Positions 1 to 7,708 of a DNA stretch of 13,840 nucleotides are shown piece by piece. How positions within the stretch are numbered: the stretch's first letter is position 1; every line of letters begins with the position of its first letter. The stretch covers positions 1 through 13,840 of the forward strand of contig JACMIS010000232.1 of the NCBI GenBank assembly GCA_014381035.1, given 5' to 3'. This stretch comes from Armatimonadota bacterium (GTDB taxonomy: Bacteria; Armatimonadota; Armatimonadia; Armatimonadales; Armatimonadaceae). The notes beneath the pieces are model-generated. The model was not told where the DNA came from. It was given only the letters and a program-made list of their open reading frames with translations, and made no database searches. The position numbers were made by a program, and so were the translations under genes.

Positions 1-25
1 ACCATTGATTATCCCTGTTTCAAGC

Positions 26-60
26 AAAAAGCGGGCGACAGTCGCTAACTGTCGCCCGCT
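26..60 (-). terminator. Rho-independent terminator after tRNA-Val
   Basis: A perfect 12-bp inverted repeat (30-41 with 49-60, 7-nt loop) is GC-rich. On the minus strand it is followed at once by a run of five T (26-30). No comparable T-run follows it on the plus strand, so it should stop minus-strand transcription, closing the tRNA-Val unit. Confidence 0.9.
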
Positions 61-73
61 TATATCAATAAAA

Positions 74-145
74 TGGTCGGTACAAGATTCGAACTTGTGA
101 CCCCTACCGTGTGAAGGTAATGCTCTACCACTGAGCCAACCGACC
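74..145 (-). tRNA. tRNA-Val, anticodon CAC
   Basis: Read on the minus strand, these 72 nt fold into a full cloverleaf. It has a 7-bp acceptor stem (GGTCGGT with ACCGACC), a D arm with a GCTC/GAGC stem, and a 5-bp anticodon stem (TTACC/GGTAG with one G-T). The loop is TTCACAC, giving anticodon CAC, which reads the GUG valine codon. A 5-nt variable loop and a T arm with ACAAG/CTTGT around TTCGAAT follow. The discriminator base is A, and the 3' CCA is not encoded after it, so CCA must be added by tRNA nucleotidyltransferase. The gene lies about 80 nt downstream of the large gene ending at 227, with its own promoter and terminator. Confidence 0.96.
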
Positions 146-159
146 GAATTGGTGCGATA

Positions 160-188
160 AGTATACCGTGCAGTGCCACTGCCTGCAA
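160..188 (-). promoter_or_regulatory. Promoter of tRNA-Val with a palindrome in the spacer
   Basis: On the minus strand the -10 box is TATACT (160-165), and 17 nt upstream lies a weak -35, TTGCAG (183-188). The predicted start near 153 leaves about 8 nt of 5' leader for RNase P to remove. A 13-bp palindrome, GCAGTG-C-CACTGC (170-182), fills nearly all of the spacer. Confidence 0.65.
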
Positions 189-226
189 GAGACCCATACC
201 GCACCAGGATTATGAAAACAGGAGCT

Positions 227-3200
227 TTAGCCCTCGGTTTCGCTATCGTTGTTTGCACCTTCCATAGGTGATTCATTCGGTTCGTTGCTCGTTGCCGTAC
301 CGGCATCGAGCGGTGCTTCGGACGGCGTCCGGCGGCGCAGACGCGTGGTGAATCCTCCCGCACCGGCGGTTCTTGTTCGCCGTCCGCGAACCGCACTGTC
401 GAGTAGCCCGACCGGTTGCTCTGATTCGGCTTCCGGAGTGTCAGGAAGAGATGGTGCTTCGCTTTCCGAGGTGACCGGTTCTGTTTCCGGTATCTGCTGT
501 AGCGGCACCATTTCTGTCTCGGTCGGCGATTCCAGTTGTTCGTCCGACGTATCAGGCGTTTCGTCGTTGGAAGATACGTCCGGGAAGGGGGCTTCCGAGA
601 ACGGAAGCAGTTCGTCCAGCGTCGGGCGACGCACCGTTTCCAGTTCGGCGGGAGCGGGATTCACTGCCTCACCAAGTTGCCCGGGTTGGGCGAATAAACG
701 CGCCATCATATCGGCGACCGGATCGAACGGTGCATCGTCGGCAGGTGATTCCGGTGTCACCGTAGAAACGGGCGACGCGGGTAATTCTGCCTCGTCGGAA
801 AACAGAAGCGGCAACAGGGCATCGGCATCGAACCGGGTCGTACCTTGTGTCAGGTCCGCGAGAGCGAACACGGCGTCTGCCGCCTCGATGTCGGTCTCAT
901 TCTCACCGCCCTCATCGTCGTCGGATGTTTCGTCGGTTTCGGCGTCTGAAGCGGCCTTCTCCCCACGTCCGCCACGGCGGCGGCGGCGGCGTTTCTTGCG
1001 GCTTGCCTCGGACTCTACGCCCGTTTCGTCTTCCTTGTCCAGAAGCGCGATCTCCCCGGCAAGGGCGGCTTCGAACTGCGCGATGTCCTCGGCAGAAACC
1101 GACAGTTCGACCGGATAGAGGCGCGTCGGTTGTGGCACCGCCGTGTTTGCTCGTTGGGGCATCGGTCCTGGGGGAACGGCGTTCCCACTTTCAAAGACAA
1201 ACGCGCTTGCAACCGGGGGGAGTTCCCCTTCGGTGAGTGCGGGGGGGGCGGATTCCCAGGTTTCCGGCGCGAGGCCGAAACGCGCGGAAAGTTCGTCCGG
1301 TGTTGCCCAGAGAAGAAGCCGGGTCGCACGGGCACTGGTTTGCACACGCACACCGTAGCCATTCCCCGCCAGCGGTTCCCCCGATACGACATCGTAGACG
1401 GCAGTTTCACTCCGTGTCGGGCTATACAGGGTCATTCCCCCGCTCTGTGCGGAATGGACCACGGCGAAACCGTCCCCCGCGACGTGGACGACGTCATCAT
1501 CCGGCGTGACGATTGGCACACCGGCGAGACGATACAATCCGCGCACCAACGGTAGCGGCAAATCACGTTCCCCGATGAACACCGATTGCCAGCGGGAGTG
1601 TTTGCGATAGGCAAGCGAGGGGTTGCCACTGGTTGTATATTCGCCGAGGATCTGCGCCTTGGGGTCGACCACGGTGAGCGAAGGGTTGACTCGCATCTCC
1701 TCACCGAACCGCTCGCCCTTCGCATTTTCGGTCAGCGCGAAACGTCCCTCCGTCACCACGGTACCGGTGCGAGAACCCCACGGTTGCAAGCGCAGTTGGA
1801 TGCCGATCGTTTCGGAAAGCTCGGCGATGTTCCCCGACTCGCGAACGCCCGGAGCGAATAGCCAGGCGAGGGTGCGTCCGTCGTTCTGCCAGCGGTTCTG
1901 CAAAGCGGTTCGTATCGCCACCGGCAAGTGGAACGCGTTCAGGAAAATGAACAATCGTGCGGTCGTCGGGAACTCCGGCTTGAGCAGGTCCGACAACAGG
2001 TAGAAACCGACCGAGGCACCGGCACGGGCGAAAATGTCGCGGTGTCGCCCGATCAGTTGCGGGAGTATCGCCGGTTCTTCCTCGCCACTCATATCGAACA
2101 GGGATTGCTCGTCCACGAAAATAGCGACATGCGGCGCGGACACCGCGTTCGTGGCGGCGCGACGCATGTCGGCGACCGTTCCCATCAGCCCGACCAGACT
2201 GCCGAGATGCTCCCAGGTGGCGTCATCATCTAGCCAGCCTTCGCCCCAGAGATCCATCCACGATATACCGCATCCCTTGGCGAGAGCGGTGCCGACATTG
2301 CGGGCATGGACCGCACGGGTGCCCTCTTCGGTAGCGATTTTCGGGTTGTAGACGTCCTCTGTCGGGCGCAGGGCGAGGTGTGTCTTCGTATCGTCCTCCG
2401 CGACAAACAGTTTTCCGGCGAGGTGAATCGAATCCACCGGAACGGGAAGCGGCGCGGAGCCGCCCGGTAAACGCCCGCCATAAGAGAGTGGCGCGGTGAG
2501 AATGTCCACATGCGGCGACGATAGCACGTCCCCTAACGCATAGTGACCACAGTTGGGGCGAGCAATTTCCAGTGTATAGCCATACGACGCGGCGACAGCA
2601 AGCCGTCCCGCGCTGGCTTCTTTCGCAATCGCTCCCAGTTGCATGATCCGATCTGCGGTGATGGTGCTGGTGTATGCGTAGAAGTCGGAAAGCCGCATTT
2701 CACGGTCTGTCAGAAAGATCGGTTGCGTACCATTCCCGGAAGCGGCTGCGGCAAACGCTTCCTGTGCCGGGATTTCTGCCGTATCGAATGTCACCGAACC
2801 GTCGTACCACGCGGAGCGGAGTGCGACTTCGTTGTTGCGGTACTGATATTTAAGCCACGCACGGAACGCGGCAGTGTTCGCGGATGAGCGGTCCGCACCG
2901 ACGCCTTTCGACTGGAACCACTCGCCATGTTCGAGATAAACACCGAGTGTGCGTGCGGCGTGCTCGCTTTCCGCGAGGTGCTCGATAGCGGCACGGAGCG
3001 CGTCTTTCGCTTCATTCTTCCAGAACAGTTCGCTCCCGATGGATACATCGCCAAATTCACCGTTCGCGAACGCCGCCATGTCGTCCGGGTTCGTCCGTTC
3101 CCAGGAAGCGGGCGGCGAGAAAATCAAGCGTGGCAGGACTAAAGCGTCTGGCGCATTGGCAGCGACCAGGGCGAATACCTGATCCAACGAATCGAAACGT

Positions 3201-4462
3201 CTGTCACCGGCTTTTCGTTTCCACGGCAGGTGTGCGAGCAGCGTAAACAGACGGACACCGGACGCATAGGCACGCTGAATCTGACGAACCGCGATCTCGC
3301 GAGCGACTTCCGGTTCGTCAGCAACTTCGGTATTGACAAACAGAAAAGCGGGCAGAACCGGTGCGCCATTGACAAGAAGCTCCGGCACTCCGTTGTTTTG
3401 CATGACCGAGACCTGCGGCAAACGTTCGAGCGTTTCCGTCGGCAGCGGCGCGTACTCGGGAACAACGGGCGCGAAAATGGGGGCGATTGGCGCAATGGTT
3501 GCGCCCTCCCCGATTTCAGCGGAGACCACGAGCACGCTACCGAGAAGCGAAGCGGCTTGCGCTTCGGTGACGATAGTGACGCCATCCGGTGTCAGAATTC
3601 GGCGCATCGTTCGCGGAACACGGATGCCTCGCTTGCGACCGGGTACAGACGATTCGGCGGGTGCGTCGTCTGAGGTGGCTGGCGCGGTATCCGCACTAAC
3701 GGGGAGCGCGGGGAGCGGCAACGTCCGGGCAAGAACACGCGGTCCCCGCTTACGCTGCGGGCCACTATCGGGCGTGATCTCCTGAGTTTCCACGGAAGTA
3801 GTTTCCGCACCATTACCGCCGCGTCCGCGTCCTCGACGGTTGTTGCGGCGATTCCGCGACGTCCTTTCAGTGGGCGCGGTTTCACCGATCACTTCCTCTA
3901 AAATCGACTCGCTCTCGGCAAGCAATTCGCTCAGCGATGGGCTATCGACCGATGACTGCTCGTTTTCGGCGTCTGCCACGCTAAGGGTGTCCGGGATCGC
4001 CTCAAACAGGCTCGGTTCGACAGACTCATCCGTGGGTTCGGCAACGACACCCTCTTCAGGAGCAGTGGTAGGTTCGGGAGGAGAAACATTTTCATCCGGA
4101 GCGGCGATAACCGGTCCGGTCTCACTCGCCGTGCGACGCGGACGCCGTGTGCGTTTCGGTGCCGTTTCCGCGACAGGTTCTGGTTCCGCCGCGACGGTGG
4201 GCAAAGATTCCCCGACGCCTTCCGGTGCCGCGCTGGTCTCTTCGATGGCAACGGCTTTCGGGCGACGGGTTCGGCGTGGCTTTGCCGGCGCGGGTTCATC
4301 GCTGATCTCGGCGGAGGTGGTAATAATCGCGGACGCATCGCTTTGCAACGAATCGTTCGCTTCGGAGCCGCTCGCGAGCGGTTCGGTTTGGGTGTCCGTG
4401 GCTTCCGCGGGCGCGGTATCCATAGTGTCAAGGGACGGGGCGGCAGTTTGCCGACGACGCAT
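227..4462 (-). CDS. GH42-like glycosidase-fold protein with Arg-rich disordered tails
   Basis: This 1411-aa protein of unknown function starts at an ATG preceded by AGGAG 7 nt away. Residues 1-300 are Pro/Glu/Ala-rich, low-complexity and punctuated by basic patches (63-68, 103-110, 202-216 with RRGRGRGG). Residues about 345-765 look like a GH42-type (clan GH-A) TIM barrel. They contain LLVNGAPVLPAF (362-373), YLEHGEWF with E514 as candidate acid/base, and KLFVAEDDTKTHL with E689 as candidate nucleophile. The 175-residue gap is close to that between the catalytic glutamates of characterised GH42 enzymes. Residues about 775-870 resemble the GATase-like domain of GH42 enzymes, and about 930-1055 a beta-rich domain. 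The tail (1060-1411) is again acidic and disordered, with a KKRRRRRRGGRGEK cluster (1156-1169) and further Arg patches near 1359-1378. No signal peptide or membrane segment is visible, so a cytoplasmic location is inferred. The tails recall RNA-binding tails of RNase E or Rho, but no nuclease domain is present. Whether it hydrolyses glycosides is unproven. Confidence 0.85.
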   Translation of the reverse strand: MRRRQTAAPSLDTMDTAPAEATDTQTEPLASGSEANDSLQSDASAIITTSAEISDEPAPAKPRRTRRPKAVAIEETSAAPEGVGESLPTVAAEPEPVAETAPKRTRRPRRTASETGPVIAAPDENVSPPEPTTAPEEGVVAEPTDESVEPSLFEAIPDTLSVADAENEQSSVDSPSLSELLAESESILEEVIGETAPTERTSRNRRNNRRGRGRGGNGAETTSVETQEITPDSGPQRKRGPRVLARTLPLPALPVSADTAPATSDDAPAESSVPGRKRGIRVPRTMRRILTPDGVTIVTEAQAASLLGSVLVVSAEIGEGATIAPIAPIFAPVVPEYAPLPTETLERLPQVSVMQNNGVPELLVNGAPVLPAFLFVNTEVADEPEVAREIAVRQIQRAYASGVRLFTLLAHLPWKRKAGDRRFDSLDQVFALVAANAPDALVLPRLIFSPPASWERTNPDDMAAFANGEFGDVSIGSELFWKNEAKDALRAAIEHLAESEHAARTLGVYLEHGEWFQSKGVGADRSSANTAAFRAWLKYQYRNNEVALRSAWYDGSVTFDTAEIPAQEAFAAAASGNGTQPIFLTDREMRLSDFYAYTSTITADRIMQLGAIAKEASAGRLAVAASYGYTLEIARPNCGHYALGDVLSSPHVDILTAPLSYGGRLPGGSAPLPVPVDSIHLAGKLFVAEDDTKTHLALRPTEDVYNPKIATEEGTRAVHARNVGTALAKGCGISWMDLWGEGWLDDDATWEHLGSLVGLMGTVADMRRAATNAVSAPHVAIFVDEQSLFDMSGEEEPAILPQLIGRHRDIFARAGASVGFYLLSDLLKPEFPTTARLFIFLNAFHLPVAIRTALQNRWQNDGRTLAWLFAPGVRESGNIAELSETIGIQLRLQPWGSRTGTVVTEGRFALTENAKGERFGEEMRVNPSLTVVDPKAQILGEYTTSGNPSLAYRKHSRWQSVFIGERDLPLPLVRGLYRLAGVPIVTPDDDVVHVAGDGFAVVHSAQSGGMTLYSPTRSETAVYDVVSGEPLAGNGYGVRVQTSARATRLLLWATPDELSARFGLAPETWESAPPALTEGELPPVASAFVFESGNAVPPGPMPQRANTAVPQPTRLYPVELSVSAEDIAQFEAALAGEIALLDKEDETGVESEASRKKRRRRRRGGRGEKAASDAETDETSDDDEGGENETDIEAADAVFALADLTQGTTRFDADALLPLLFSDEAELPASPVSTVTPESPADDAPFDPVADMMARLFAQPGQLGEAVNPAPAELETVRRPTLDELLPFSEAPFPDVSSNDETPDTSDEQLESPTETEMVPLQQIPETEPVTSESEAPSLPDTPEAESEQPVGLLDSAVRGRRTRTAGAGGFTTRLRRRTPSEAPLDAGTATSNEPNESPMEGANNDSETEG

Positions 4463-4972
4463 ATAAAAACTCCTGATTCCGTATCTTTTCGGGGGGAGTG
4501 CTTCGGAAGATCTACGTTTGCCGCCGGGCGTTACGACGCCTGATTAGAACGCGGGACTCGAATCGGAACGGCGCGATGGTGATGATAAAGAAGGTGTAGA
4601 CACCGCGTAAGCGGTTCCTCGAACGGGGCGGGGGACAAACGAAAATCGTCGTCCACTCCTTACTGCATAGTGCGTGAGCGCAACAGCTTTCCGCAAGGTT
4701 GCTGCCCGATCACGTCCGTTCGTGTTTGTTGTCCGGCACCTCTCCCATCACGCGTTTTCCGCGCCGATTGGCGAGAACGTCTTTTTCCGTTGCACTCCCA
4801 CAACAATGTGTGAGCCGTTCGCGCCTCGCCGATTCGTTGCCGCGTCGCTCTTTGCCGAAGTTATTGCATCGGCATCCAACGCGGATTTCATCTACGAATC
4901 CCAAAGGACGCGAAAAAATCCATGAGCGGTTGGAATATCATGGCGAATCGCCACTCGATTCCTTGTTGCTCT
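4463..4972 (-). other. Long (about 510 nt) untranslated leader of the GH42-like gene
   Basis: This region lies between the predicted start site of the 4979-5008 promoter and the ATG at 4462. It holds no convincing gene: the short open frames on either strand lack Shine-Dalgarno sites and resemble no family I know. It contains a structured hairpin at its 5' end (4932-4962). It also has an interrupted stem around 4680-4705, and overlapping small stems at 4593-4615, where ACCGC/GCGGT and GGTG/CACC compete for the same GGT. No signature of RNase P RNA, tmRNA, SRP RNA or a known riboswitch was recognised. It may be a regulatory 5' UTR or may contain a separate small RNA. Confidence 0.55.
4932..4962 (-). 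promoter_or_regulatory. Structured hairpin near the 5' end of the leader
   Basis: On the minus strand, GGAAT (4958-4962) pairs with ATTCC (4932-4936), and TGGC pairs with GCCA inside, around a 5-nt loop. The internal loop opposes CGA with GAU, which allows tandem G-A/A-G pairs plus a G-U. It would lie at about +11 to +41 of the transcript. Such 5' hairpins often stabilise mRNA or bind regulators; the role here is inference. Confidence 0.5.
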
Positions 4973-4978
4973 GCCGAG

Positions 4979-5008
4979 ATTATACCACATGCCCGAATTA
5001 CGCGTCAA
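4979..5008 (-). promoter_or_regulatory. Strong sigma-70-type promoter for the GH42-like gene or a leader RNA
   Basis: On the minus strand a -35 of TTGACG (5003-5008) and a perfect -10 of TATAAT (4979-4984) are separated by 18 nt. The predicted start is near 4972. The promoter begins 28 nt downstream of the yceD stop codon, so the gene at 227-4462 has its own promoter rather than relying on read-through. No strong terminator lies between yceD and this promoter. Confidence 0.8.
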
Positions 5009-5036
5009 AAAGTTTGCACGAACAAATACAACGCTT

Positions 5037-5813
5037 TCATTCGGCATCGCCGCCATCTCGCTCTTTCGCCGCAATCAGTTCGGCGAGCCGCTTCAACGGT
5101 GAGTCTGTCGCGCCGGATGCCGATTTGCTCCCGGCGTCATCTATGCGCTTGAGCGTCACCCCTTCCGGGAGTTTGATCTCCTCACACTCGTCCGGGCATT
5201 CAACACGTGTCGGTGCCGCCAGAAGGACGTATTGTCGCAAAAGGTCGCCGAGGTCCAGGATGTTACCTTTGATCACCGCGCCGTTCTCGTCCGCATCCAC
5301 GGCTTGCACATCATCCCCCGAGGACCATGCCGAGTTTTCCGCGACCAGATCGAACTCTTCCTCGATGTCGGTTTCTACCGGAGTCAGCACCGGGCGGAGG
5401 CACCGGGCGCATTCCATGGAGAGGATGGTTTGTGCGCGACCGCGTAGAATCAGTGCCGCTCCGGTGTTAGTCAGCGTGACTTCACCGGTGATCGGTTCGG
5501 CAATGTCCAGTTCATCGCCCTCGCGCCGTGCGATAGCGAAGCGGTGTTTATAGTACTGGCTTACCGTTCGGGCGATTTCCGAGATGTCAAGGCGACGATC
5601 CCCCAGAGCAGGCACCCCGTTGGTGCCGGCAGTGATCGCGGTCCCGTTCGAGTGACGCCCCGGTTTGCGCTCGCCTTTAGCCGACGGACGGTCCATACCC
5701 GCGTTTTCCGCGACCGGTTTAACGCCCCCTTCTACGGGGTCGAGGTCATTGTGATACGCGAAGCGGGAGTGATTTTCTTTGCTTTCCGCTTCGGAAAAAG
5801 AGTTCGGGTTCAT
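5037..5813 (-). CDS. yceD: YceD/DUF177 family protein with extended N-terminus
   Basis: The 258-aa product matches the YceD/DUF177 family, linked in other bacteria to 23S rRNA metabolism and usually encoded just before rpmF (ribosomal protein L32). The family pattern is visible: MECARCLRPV (133-142) followed by EEEFDLV, then LDLGDLLRQYVLLAAP (186-201) and CPDEC (206-210). The C-terminal DSPLKRLAELI resembles the usual family ending. The two Cys pairs (135/138 and 206/210) are a possible metal site. The first 70 or so residues are a polar, probably disordered extension beyond the usual length of about 170 aa. I chose the ATG at 5813 over the in-frame upstream start at 5858 because a -10-like box lies just upstream of it and no Shine-Dalgarno supports either. 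rpmF does not follow: the next gene is the GH42-like one. Confidence 0.88.
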   Translation of the reverse strand: MNPNSFSEAESKENHSRFAYHNDLDPVEGGVKPVAENAGMDRPSAKGERKPGRHSNGTAITAGTNGVPALGDRRLDISEIARTVSQYYKHRFAIARREGDELDIAEPITGEVTLTNTGAALILRGRAQTILSMECARCLRPVLTPVETDIEEEFDLVAENSAWSSGDDVQAVDADENGAVIKGNILDLGDLLRQYVLLAAPTRVECPDECEEIKLPEGVTLKRIDDAGSKSASGATDSPLKRLAELIAAKERDGGDAE

Positions 5814-5819
5814 ACATTT

Positions 5820-5850
5820 ATTGTATCGCGGCAACGCACGATTTTGTAAA
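5820..5850 (-). promoter_or_regulatory. Candidate promoter giving a leaderless yceD transcript
   Basis: On the minus strand, TACAAT (5820-5825) matches five of six -10 bases. TTTACA (5845-5850) is a candidate -35 at a rather long 19-nt spacing. The expected start falls on or beside the A of the ATG at 5813, which fits the lack of a Shine-Dalgarno sequence. The evidence is moderate because of the spacer length. Confidence 0.4.
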
Positions 5851-5879
5851 CAACGCACTCATCAGGGCAGATTCAACCC

Positions 5880-5906
5880 GGCGGGTAACACGGTATGTCA
5901 CCCGCC
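5880..5906 (-). promoter_or_regulatory. Stem-loop spanning the stop codon of the TPR gene
   Basis: On the minus strand, GGCGGGTGACA (5896-5906) pairs with TGTTACCCGCC (5880-5890) around a 5-nt loop. All 11 pairs form, one as a G-U. The TGA stop of the upstream gene lies inside the first arm. No T-run follows on the minus strand, so it looks like an mRNA 3'-end or processing structure rather than a standard intrinsic terminator. The plus-strand version has an A-C mismatch but is followed by TTTT. Confidence 0.5.
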
Positions 5907-7424
5907 TTTTCCTTGTTCCGACTCCAGCCATGCCATCGTTTCGGCGATGCGCTCCTGCTCCTCTTCGCTACGGGCGATCTCCGCCTGATACGCCGGAAGC
6001 TCATTTTTTACCGCCACTGCGTTGACCTCTGCCTGATGGCGGGCGGTCTGGTAGTTTTCATACAAAGTGGCATGTTCCGGGTTGAAACGACCGAAGAGAT
6101 TCCGCTTCGGGGCGACCGCAAGATTGACATTGGATTGCTTAGCCGCTCTAACCAGTTTGTCGGCGTCCTCTTTCCATTTCTTCTTTTCGGAAAGAATCCG
6201 TTCGATCTGGCGGCGCGGGCGAATCAACCGTTGCTCAATCGCCGCGCTTTCCACCTCGAGAGTTTTCTGTGCATGGGAATACAGGGCGTTCGCCTGCACG
6301 GTCGCCGTTTGCACGATCCCTAGGGCGGCAGGGTATGAAAGTGCGGCGGTGTGTTGTTTGATCAGGACCTGTGCCTCCGCGATTCCGGCGGTAAGCGTTT
6401 CGGGTAAAGGAATCGCAGTGCCGGACCGTTCGGCGGCAGCGAGCAGATTCTCTTTCGCGGCGACAAGGCGGGCAACGGCATGGGTTGCCTTGCGCTCTCC
6501 GTTCTCAAAAATGTGCCAGACCGTTTCGCAAACGGCGGGCAGGACCGGACGGAACGCTTCATCCGCGAGCACGGTCAGTGCGCGGCTCGGTTCCACGACG
6601 AATAGTTTTCGCAATGCGGACGCGGCATCATCGGTCTTCTTGTTCGCAGAGGCATAGCGGGCGGCATCTAGAAGTGTATCGGGATCGTCCGGGAATAAGG
6701 ACATTGCCCGGGACATCGTGTCAAACGCTTCGCCGTGCTTGTTCTGTAAGAACTGGAGATAGGCCCGGTGTCGCTGACTGAGATAGTAGAACACATCTTG
6801 CGTCGCCGCGCTAAGTCGGTACGCCTGATAGAAGGCTTCTTCCGCCTCCGATAGTTCGGCTCCCTGCTTCCACAGAATCCACCCGATCTGAAACCAGACG
6901 ACGTAATTCCGATTCCCGATGGCTCCTTCTTGCGCTTCACGAAACAGTTGCAAGGCATCCTTGAACTCTTCTTGCTGATCGCGTCCGGTGGAGGTCATCC
7001 CATTTTTTGCCGCACGTGCCGCCTCGATGAGCAGTTGGGACTCCCCGCCCGCGAACGTCGGATTACTTAAAACCTGTTCGACTTGTTTGCCGCGTTCCCG
7101 CAATCGGTGCAGACGAGACGACAGGTCGTGCGCGACAATATTTGCGGGCGTGAATGTGGCGACGCCCGTCGGTTCCGGCGCGGTCATCACGGCGATCAGA
7201 GCGGGTATAGCACCGGTCTTGTTGTTACCTGTGGCGGCTTTCAGGTTCGCGATAGAAAGTGTTCGTTGTGTCTCGTGCAGAAAATGCAGGTATTCCGAGA
7301 AGGGGGAATCCTCCGCGTTTCCGGCGGCGATTCGTTCTAATTGGTATTCGTTGTCGAGGAGACGCTCTACCGCTCCTTCCTTGGGTATGGAAGGGAAATA
7401 GCGGCGCAGAAACGGCGTAGGCAT
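5898..7424 (-). CDS. TPR and coiled-coil protein, function unknown
   Basis: This 508-aa protein was not recognised as a named family. Residues about 135-290 form helical pairs with TPR spacing, for example YVVWFQIGWILWKQG (174-188) and EAEEAFYQAYRLS (193-205). These are followed by HGEAFDTMSRAMSLFPDDPD (230-249) and DDAASALRKLFVVEP (265-279). Residues about 310-430 and 450-504 are charged heptad-like helices, likely coiled coils, with KRNLFGRFNPEH (440-451) between them. There is no signal peptide, membrane segment or catalytic motif, so a cytoplasmic scaffold or adaptor role is the best guess. A weak AGGA lies 10 nt before the ATG. It sits between the blaI/blaR1-like pair and yceD, in the same direction but 284 nt from the former. 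A stem-loop covers its stop codon. Confidence 0.75.
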   Translation of the reverse strand: MPTPFLRRYFPSIPKEGAVERLLDNEYQLERIAAGNAEDSPFSEYLHFLHETQRTLSIANLKAATGNNKTGAIPALIAVMTAPEPTGVATFTPANIVAHDLSSRLHRLRERGKQVEQVLSNPTFAGGESQLLIEAARAAKNGMTSTGRDQQEEFKDALQLFREAQEGAIGNRNYVVWFQIGWILWKQGAELSEAEEAFYQAYRLSAATQDVFYYLSQRHRAYLQFLQNKHGEAFDTMSRAMSLFPDDPDTLLDAARYASANKKTDDAASALRKLFVVEPSRALTVLADEAFRPVLPAVCETVWHIFENGERKATHAVARLVAAKENLLAAAERSGTAIPLPETLTAGIAEAQVLIKQHTAALSYPAALGIVQTATVQANALYSHAQKTLEVESAAIEQRLIRPRRQIERILSEKKKWKEDADKLVRAAKQSNVNLAVAPKRNLFGRFNPEHATLYENYQTARHQAEVNAVAVKNELPAYQAEIARSEEEQERIAETMAWLESEQGKGG

Positions 7425-7708
7425 AAGGTATCAATCCTAAATTCCGAAGGCTTATTACCTTCGGGCACGTGGTACTAAAAGGCACTGGTGCATAAAAATA
7501 ATCGGAGGGCATGACAAAATCATTTAGGGGCGAATAGATTTAGTATCCCGTCCCTTGATTATGCGTTACCGGATGAGATTCCTGCCACGGTTCATTCGGT
7601 ACCGCGACATATTTTCGAGTGCCAGGTTATCGGGTGATTGGGTATTCAGGTCCAACCTCCGAACCAACCTGGTTATCTGACCGCCTGACAACTCAATCAT
7701 CCAGCCAG
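7425..7708 (-). other. Intergenic spacer, leader of the TPR gene
   Basis: No gene is supported in these 284 nt. A perfect 7-bp hairpin (7444-7450 with 7458-7464, CCGAAGG/CCTTCGG) lies 20 nt before the TPR start. A small AACCA/TGGTT stem sits at 7662-7674, after the blaR1-like stop. Neither is followed by a clear T-run on the minus strand, and no -35/-10 pair is convincing. The end of the upstream unit is therefore unmarked. Confidence 0.5.

Noticed and set aside
249..1118. Long plus-strand open frame of Ser-rich sequence
   Set aside because: It lies opposite the GC-rich disordered tail of the large minus-strand gene, is low-complexity, and has no family motif. The minus frame shows a domain structure and a good Shine-Dalgarno.
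227..4462. RNase E/G identity suggested by the Arg-rich tails
   Set aside because: No S1 domain or RNase E catalytic motifs are present. The folded core instead resembles GH42 enzymes.
4710..4904. 64-codon minus-strand open frame in the leader
   Set aside because: It starts at TTG without a Shine-Dalgarno and has no recognisable motif. A conserved leader peptide cannot be excluded but is not supported.
4463..5036. Search for rpmF (L32) after yceD
   Set aside because: No MAVPKR-like start or paired CxxC motif of L32 is seen in the minus-strand translations.
4699..5553. 284-codon plus-strand open frame
   Set aside because: It overlaps the clear DUF177 gene antisense, has no start signal, and its Ser/Arg-rich translation is typical of shadow frames.
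5880..5906. Classical intrinsic terminator for the TPR gene
   Set aside because: The stem is strong, but no T-run follows it on the transcribed strand, and the T-run on the other strand has no gene to terminate nearby.
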